Shown here one piece after another: positions 55,994 to 59,591 of a stretch of 59,591 nt of DNA (positions within the stretch are counted from its first letter, which is position 1; every line of letters starts with the position of its first letter). The notes under the pieces were generated by a model that saw only the letters and a list, made by a program, of their open reading frames with translations, made no database searches and was not told the origin of the DNA. The stretch comes from SG8-30 sp964406445. Lineage in GTDB: Bacteria; Pseudomonadota; Gammaproteobacteria; Steroidobacterales; Steroidobacteraceae. The position numbers were made by a program, and so were the translations under genes. The DNA is taken from contig CAYORU010000021.1 in NCBI GenBank assembly GCA_964406445.1, forward strand, positions 1 to 59,591. Direction: 5' to 3'.

Positions 55994-56305
55994 CTATGCG
56001 CCGTGGCCTCCTAATTCGCGAGTTGGCCGGCGCCTGCGACAATGGACGTCAGGGTAATTCGCTGTCGCTGTTCGACCCGAGTGGCATTCCGCCCGCCGTG
56101 CCGTTAGCCATTGCTCGACCTCGTCCAGGTCCCACACTACGCACTTTGAAGTGAGATAGAAGCGCCGCGGAAAATCTCCTCGCCGCTCCATCTCGTAGAT
56201 CGTTGTGTCGGCAAGGGGGACGATCTTTCGCAGCTCGCGGCGGCGGACAGCGCGCTGACAGGTCCGGATGACATCGCCTTCAGTTGCGCGGGTAGCGGAT
56301 GTCAC
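55994..56305 (-). CDS. AlpA-like DNA-binding regulator (second of pair)
   Basis: The 103-aa protein has a winged/AlpA-type helix-turn-helix: RRRELRKIVPLADTTIYEME, then RRGDFPRRF and CVVWDLDEVEQWLTARR. AlpA proteins of cryptic islands activate integrase/excision functions. The start is a GTG at 56305: GGAGGG lies about 9 bases upstream and it overlaps the stop of the preceding gene (GTGA). A longer open frame reaching 56641 is a shadow. It ends 90 bases from the end of ietS, which is convergent. Confidence 0.75.
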   Translation of the reverse strand: MTSATRATEGDVIRTCQRAVRRRELRKIVPLADTTIYEMERRGDFPRRFYLTSKCVVWDLDEVEQWLTARRAECHSGRTATANYPDVHCRRRRPTRELGGHGA

Positions 56306-56721
56306 GGGCGTTGCCCTCCAGCTGTTTGGCGCCGCTGGCGTTCTTGTGTTCTTTCGAGGCTCCTGGCCGTGTCGAACGGCAGACAGGCTTGCCGTGGGCT
56401 CGCGTGCCGACAACGACCTGATCTGGGGCTTTGGTCGGCTTGAATCGTCATGTTCTGCGTCAGCCAGTCGAGTACGTCGGCCCGATGCCAGCCGACTGGC
56501 TTTCCACAGTGGGTGCGCTGCTTCGGGAATCGCCCGAGGACTGCGAGGCCGAGTAGCAGCCAGCGCGGGCGACGGGTCAGACGTGAGATCTCGCTCGCGC
56601 TCAGTAGCGCGCGCAGGTCCGGAAGCGGTTCGTTGACCCATCGAGGCAGGCGAAGGTCCTGCGACGTGCGGATGATCGTCGGGGCGGCAGGAGAGCTTTC
56701 ATTCGTCGATCGGGTATCCAT
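56302..56721 (-). CDS. AlpA/HTH-like regulator (first of pair)
   Basis: The 139-aa protein has a central segment, LLSASEISRLTRRPRWLLL followed by RFPKQRTHCGKPVGWHRADVLDWLTQN, that matches the AlpA/helix-turn-helix pattern (fold, then W-x3-D-V-x2-WL). The Arg/Gln-rich C-terminal tail is probably disordered. GAGG lies 8 bases before the ATG. It overlaps the second AlpA-like gene by four bases, so both are made together. Its function as regulator or excisionase is inferred. Confidence 0.6.
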   Translation of the reverse strand: MDTRSTNESSPAAPTIIRTSQDLRLPRWVNEPLPDLRALLSASEISRLTRRPRWLLLGLAVLGRFPKQRTHCGKPVGWHRADVLDWLTQNMTIQADQSPRSGRCRHASPRQACLPFDTARSLERTQERQRRQTAGGQRP

Positions 56722-56887
56722 GTTCTTGCCTCATCTACGCGACGTGATGGGGTCAAGAATGCGCAGGCGAGACGCGAAAAGCAGCGCACGGATTCAGGGA
56801 AGAGATGTACCAAACGCCGCCCGAAAGAGCGACGCGATCAAGGATCGTTCGAGGTTATCCGGTGAAGTACCAGAGAAACTCTTCCAC

Positions 56888-57820
56888 TCACGGTCGAGGA
56901 CGCGCAGCGAGAAATGCCGTGAGCTGCTCGTAGTCGGCAGCACGCTTCGCTGCAGATCGCCGGCCCAGATTCGCTAGCTTGCGACGCACGCCGGGCAGGT
57001 CGGCTGCATGCGGCAGTTCGATGAGACTGAAGTCCGGCGCTTCTCGCTCGATGGATTCGAGGAACGCTCGCGAGGGAACATCGAGAAGTTCGGCGATGCG
57101 CTGGAGGAGTCGTGCCCGCACATCGAGTAGCGCCTCGGCTGTTACCGGTTCTGCCGTCATGCCCGCGAAATGCGCAGTGAATATCTGGCCGAAATCGCGG
57201 GGCGCCTGCGGCGACAGCATTTCCGCAGCAGGCTTTGAGCTGCAGGTGAGGTACACGAGGAACGTTCGCCACAGGCGTTCATCGAGTCGCCCGTCATCGA
57301 GAAGCGGCCGCAGATCGAAAAGATCGCGGGGATGTTGGCGCGACAGTGCAGCGGAGAGCTTTCCCGCGTAGAGATCCGCGAAGTCGAGTACCTGCATCTC
57401 GGCGAATCCGAAGTGTTGCTCCACGCCCGGCCGCACGCGCATGGTCCGAACCGTATGGACAGTGCCACGCATCACCGGCGTCGTCTCGATCTGCACGCGC
57501 GCGCGGTTGCGGCTTGCGATCAGGCGATGGACGCCCGTCGCTTCGGTCCCGCTGGTCTGTACCTGCAGTTGCAACGGTCCGGTGCGCAGTCGGTCGCCGA
57601 TGGCTTCCAGCGCTGCGGAGATATCGCGCACATCGCTGGCGAAGTCGCCTACGGGCAGCCATGTCAGATCAATATCGACGGAGAGGCGCGGGAGGTCGTG
57701 CTCGAAGAGGTTGATTGCCGTGCCGCCCTTCAGCGCGAATCGCTTCTCCTCCGCCAGCGTTGGCAGAATCTCGACGAGCAACTTCACGCGCTCGGCGTAG
57801 CGGTTATCCCAGTTGTTCAT
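56888..57820 (-). CDS. abiEii: AbiEii/AbiGii-type nucleotidyltransferase toxin
   Basis: The 310-aa protein has the nucleotidyltransferase signature FALKGGTAINLF (GGT at 32-34) followed by RLSVDIDLTW (Asp49, Asp51) and the later LYAGKLSAALSRQHPRDLFDL segment of the AbiEii family. AbiEii toxins of type IV TA pairs modify nucleic acid ends and stop growth. It overlaps abiEi by 17 bases, as in known AbiE operons. The 166 bases separating it from the AlpA genes hold no gene that I can support. Confidence 0.92.
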   Translation of the reverse strand: MNNWDNRYAERVKLLVEILPTLAEEKRFALKGGTAINLFEHDLPRLSVDIDLTWLPVGDFASDVRDISAALEAIGDRLRTGPLQLQVQTSGTEATGVHRLIASRNRARVQIETTPVMRGTVHTVRTMRVRPGVEQHFGFAEMQVLDFADLYAGKLSAALSRQHPRDLFDLRPLLDDGRLDERLWRTFLVYLTCSSKPAAEMLSPQAPRDFGQIFTAHFAGMTAEPVTAEALLDVRARLLQRIAELLDVPSRAFLESIEREAPDFSLIELPHAADLPGVRRKLANLGRRSAAKRAADYEQLTAFLAARPRP

Positions 57821-58625
57821 CGAGATCCGCGGGCAGTGTTATCTGATACTTGGCGTTCAGCTTGCCGCCGGGGACGAGGACGCGCTTGCCGCGACCAAGA
57901 TCTACGTTCTGCAGGTTCACGTGCGCAAGCCATGCGTGACGATGTCGATCGGCGAGGGCGAGGAACATCCGCTTTGCCTTGACGCTGTCGCAATGCTCCA
58001 GCAGCGCGCTGACTAGCTGCGGTCGGAGCGTGGCGAGTCCCTGCATCAGGGCATTGGCTTCATGCACCAGCGCGCTGTCTGGTGTCTCGTCGCACAGTTC
58101 CAGTATTGCCCGCTCGGGAGTGGCGAACACGACGCCGGCCGCGTTGCTGTCGTCGGTCGCGCGTTCGAGCCCCTGTGCATTCAAGGTGCCATCGGGTGTG
58201 TCGGCGCCGAACGAGAGCGCAGGCCAGTCGAACGGTCCTTTTCCACACGCCTTCACGCGTTCGCGGAGCGGCAGATTCCCTGCCCAGGCTGGCAACTTTG
58301 CCGGGCCGTACAGGGTCAGGGTCGCGGACTCGCCAAGGCGCAGGTAGTGCTCATGGCCCTGACGAGCGAGCGCATATCGGCCGCCGACATGCAGGGGCAG
58401 CTGCTCCAGGCGCTGCAGGGCACGCAGGAGCCCTTCCCAGGTCGGTTTGCCGCCCTTGCGGAGGTAGACTCCACGCGTGGGCGACTGCAGCCAGCCGCTC
58501 GCCATGTAGCGGGCGACGAGGTTGCTGGGGTATCCATGGGCGCGCAGCCACCGGCTGGAGACCAGAGTCGTATCCCCGAGGGTCTCCAGAAGCCGGTTTA
58601 GCTTTTCGTTCTTTGAGTCACCCAT
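57804..58625 (-). CDS. abiEi: AbiEi antitoxin (type IV TA)
   Basis: The 273-aa protein has an N-terminal winged helix (LVSSRWLRAHGYPSNLVARYMASGWL, PTRGVYLRK) and the AbiEi C-terminal domain (VVFATPERAILELCDETPD). AbiEi counters the toxin and represses its own operon. The ATG at 58625 is the likely start; an ATG at 58643 is also in frame and lies in the leader hairpin. Neither has a good ribosome binding site. Two inverted repeats upstream (58641-58679 and 58686-58706) match the known two-repeat autoregulation of AbiE operons. Confidence 0.92.
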   Translation of the reverse strand: MGDSKNEKLNRLLETLGDTTLVSSRWLRAHGYPSNLVARYMASGWLQSPTRGVYLRKGGKPTWEGLLRALQRLEQLPLHVGGRYALARQGHEHYLRLGESATLTLYGPAKLPAWAGNLPLRERVKACGKGPFDWPALSFGADTPDGTLNAQGLERATDDSNAAGVVFATPERAILELCDETPDSALVHEANALMQGLATLRPQLVSALLEHCDSVKAKRMFLALADRHRHAWLAHVNLQNVDLGRGKRVLVPGGKLNAKYQITLPADLDEQLG

Positions 58626-58640
58626 GGTGACTAAAATAGG

Positions 58641-58679
58641 CATTCCGTAAACCATTGACAAGTCGAGGTTTATGGAATG
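58641..58679. promoter_or_regulatory. Inverted repeat in the abiE leader
   Basis: CATTCCGTAAACC (58641-58653) and GGTTTATGGAATG (58667-58679) match at 12 of 13 positions, with a 13-base loop. It lies downstream of the likely abiE -10 on the minus strand, so it could be a second AbiEi operator or an RNA hairpin that hides the upstream ATG (58643). Confidence 0.65.
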
Positions 58680-58682
58680 TGA

Positions 58683-58706
58683 TTTATAGTCACTATTAGT
58701 GACTAT
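58683..58706. promoter_or_regulatory. abiE promoter with a 21-bp palindromic operator
   Basis: ATAGTCACTA, a central T, and TAGTGACTAT form a perfect palindrome at 58686-58706. It overlaps the minus-strand -10 TATAAA (58683-58688). A further half-site GTGACTA lies at 58627-58633. Binding here would block abiE transcription and might also affect the divergent membrane-protein gene. Confidence 0.7.
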
Positions 58707-58736
58707 TCCGCGCGGTAACCGACCCGGGAGGCAGGC

Positions 58737-59009
58737 ATGGCGCAGATTCATCCCGCCCTGGGCGCATCGGCCCGGATGACCTGGAACGTCGTTTCTTTCC
58801 CGCTGATTGCCGGCCTGCTGCTGCTGAAGCCGGTCGTGGACGCTCTCTGCGCCTTCGTGCTGGTTTTCGGTCTGGTGGCGGCCGTCGCCTTCGAGCTGTC
58901 GGCCGTGGGTCCGCGGTTTCCGTTCCTGCAAATCGCCGGGATGGCGCTCGGCTTCGGCCTGTTTGCCGCCCTGTACCACCTCGTCCTGATGGTTCTGGTC
59001 AGGGACTAG
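58737..59009 (+). CDS. Small hydrophobic membrane protein, unknown function
   Basis: The 90-aa protein has a short polar N-terminus and three predicted membrane segments (about residues 17-30, 33-50 and 66-87). GGGAGG lies 6 bases before the ATG. It is divergent from abiEi across 111 bases that carry the operators, and its last 11 bases overlap the convergent FlhC-like gene. I do not recognise the family. Confidence 0.7.
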   Translation: MAQIHPALGASARMTWNVVSFPLIAGLLLLKPVVDALCAFVLVFGLVAAVAFELSAVGPRFPFLQIAGMALGFGLFAALYHLVLMVLVRD

Positions 59010-59547
59010 CAGAGCGTCTACCGCGGCAACCCGAACAGACTTCGCGTCGCCGCGCCCACTTGTCGATCAGCATCGCGCTCTGACAGTGGAGGCATCGAAA
59101 CAACTCGATGTCCTCTGAACTCGCCGCGCCGCGCGCCAGCAGCGCGGCCTGGTCGAATTCCATGTCCGCGGTTGGCTCCCACTCGCGGAAGATTTCGAAG
59201 GCGGTGCACAGCCGCTCGCCGTTCTCCAGCCCCGGCTGAAGATCCCACGACTTGCCGTGCGGCATGAAGCGTTGGCACAGCGCCTGATGAATGCTGATGA
59301 AGACGGTCGCGTGACTGAGACGCACGGAGGAGCGGAAGAACGGTTGAAAGGAAGTCGGTGCCGGTCCGCGGAATCCGTCGCCGGCATCGGGGAGCCAGCG
59401 TCGCTTGAGGGTGATGAGACGGTCAGGTGTGAGCCCGCTCCAATCGCAGGCGGTCTGCGCACGGGCGCCGTGCGACAAGAGCCGCAGACCCAGTTGAATC
59501 CTTCGGTAGTAGCGGTCGAACCGCGCGTCGCCGCTGGTGGTGTCCAT
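58999..59547 (-). CDS. FlhC/SetC-like transcriptional activator
   Basis: The 182-aa protein resembles FlhC: an N-terminal helical region (RIQLGLRLLSHGARAQTACDWSGLTPDRLITLKRRW shows the FlhC pattern), a central FQPFF segment and a C-terminal zinc site, Cys152-x2-Cys155 and Cys171-x2-Cys174. FlhC-like SetC of SXT/R391-type elements, with SetD, turns on transfer genes, so a similar switch role in this island is plausible. An FlhD/SetD-like partner would be expected to the right of the window. No flagellar genes are near. Confidence 0.75.
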   Translation of the reverse strand: MDTTSGDARFDRYYRRIQLGLRLLSHGARAQTACDWSGLTPDRLITLKRRWLPDAGDGFRGPAPTSFQPFFRSSVRLSHATVFISIHQALCQRFMPHGKSWDLQPGLENGERLCTAFEIFREWEPTADMEFDQAALLARGAASSEDIELFRCLHCQSAMLIDKWARRREVCSGCRGRRSASP

Positions 59548-59563
59548 AGGTCAACCTGCTGAA

Positions 59564-59589
59564 GTTTCTGCCATAAATGCCCCAGAAAC
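59564..59589. promoter_or_regulatory. Inverted repeat upstream of the FlhC-like gene
   Basis: GTTTCTG (59564-59570) and CAGAAAC (59583-59589) are separated by 12 bases, 17 bases before the FlhC-like start codon on the minus strand. It may be a binding site; the window ends here. Confidence 0.3.
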
Positions 59590-59591
59590 CT

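Larger units (their letters stand above)
50626..59591. mobile_element. Integrative genomic island at the guaA 3' end (left part; right end outside window)
   Basis: A tyrosine integrase begins 316 bases after guaA and is followed by ietAS-like genes, two AlpA-like regulators, AbiE, a membrane protein and an FlhC/SetC-like activator. All are typical cargo or control genes of integrative elements. Islands at guaA duplicate its last bases, so the left attachment site should lie near 50626-50656. I found no second copy of the guaA end in the window, so the right boundary is beyond 59591. No conjugation or phage structural genes are visible. Confidence 0.88.

Noticed and set aside
56268..56636. Open frame antisense to the two AlpA-like genes
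   Set aside because: The minus-strand genes have helix-turn-helix motifs, good ribosome binding sites and a GTGA overlap; the plus frame has none.

Overview
The window reads as a very GC-rich gammaproteobacterial chromosome. The gene orders xerD-dsbC, queA-tgt-yajC-secD-secF, suhB/trmJ-iscS, and rlmN-pilW-rodZ-hisS-yfgM-bamB-der-(xseA)-guaB-guaA are the classical gammaproteobacterial ones. Coding is dense, many genes overlap by 1-4 bases (ATGA, GTGA, TTGA), and starts are often GTG or TTG. I cannot assign a genus from sequence reading alone.

Positions 1-24400 are mostly catabolic. A serine hydrolase and zapE are followed by acetoacetyl-CoA synthetase, ETF-ubiquinone oxidoreductase, a pair of M16 peptidase-fold proteins and two short-chain dehydrogenases. 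Then comes a leucine/isovalerate (liu) cluster: mccA, a methylglutaconyl-CoA hydratase-like gene, mccB and ivd. It is divergent from a GntR/FCD regulator with a clear candidate operator between them. A thiolase, a TetR regulator and fused isobutyryl-CoA mutase (icmF) complete a branched-chain acyl-CoA module. Electrons from Ivd would leave through ETF-QO, acetoacetate would be activated by AACS and split by the thiolase, and isobutyryl-CoA would be isomerised by IcmF. HMG-CoA lyase is not in the window. Two convergent gene pairs (ends near 1470-1575 and 23590-23700) are separated by inverted arrays of a 7-bp repeat that supplies stop codons to the genes.

Positions 24400-50656 are housekeeping: plsC, xerD, dsbC, a 7Fe ferredoxin, a Nudix hydrolase, tRNA-Leu(CAA), an ECF sigma/membrane protein/PDZ trio, queuosine synthesis, Sec translocase accessory genes, suhB, trmJ, a reduced iron-sulfur cluster (iscS, a cysteine-poor IscU-like protein, iscA), ndk, rlmN, pilW, a short rodZ, hisS, yfgM, bamB, der, xseA, guaB and guaA. 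ispG, which often lies between rodZ and hisS, is absent there.

From 50657 to the window end lies an integrated island at the 3' end of guaA. It starts with a hairpin and repeated TGACGGTA motifs, then a tyrosine integrase, an AAA-ATPase/subtilase pair of the ietAS type, two overlapping AlpA-like regulators, an AbiE type IV toxin-antitoxin pair with two inverted repeats in its promoter/leader, a small membrane protein and an FlhC/SetC-like activator. The far end of the island is outside the window. The ietAS genes look lower in GC and different in codon use from the chromosome.
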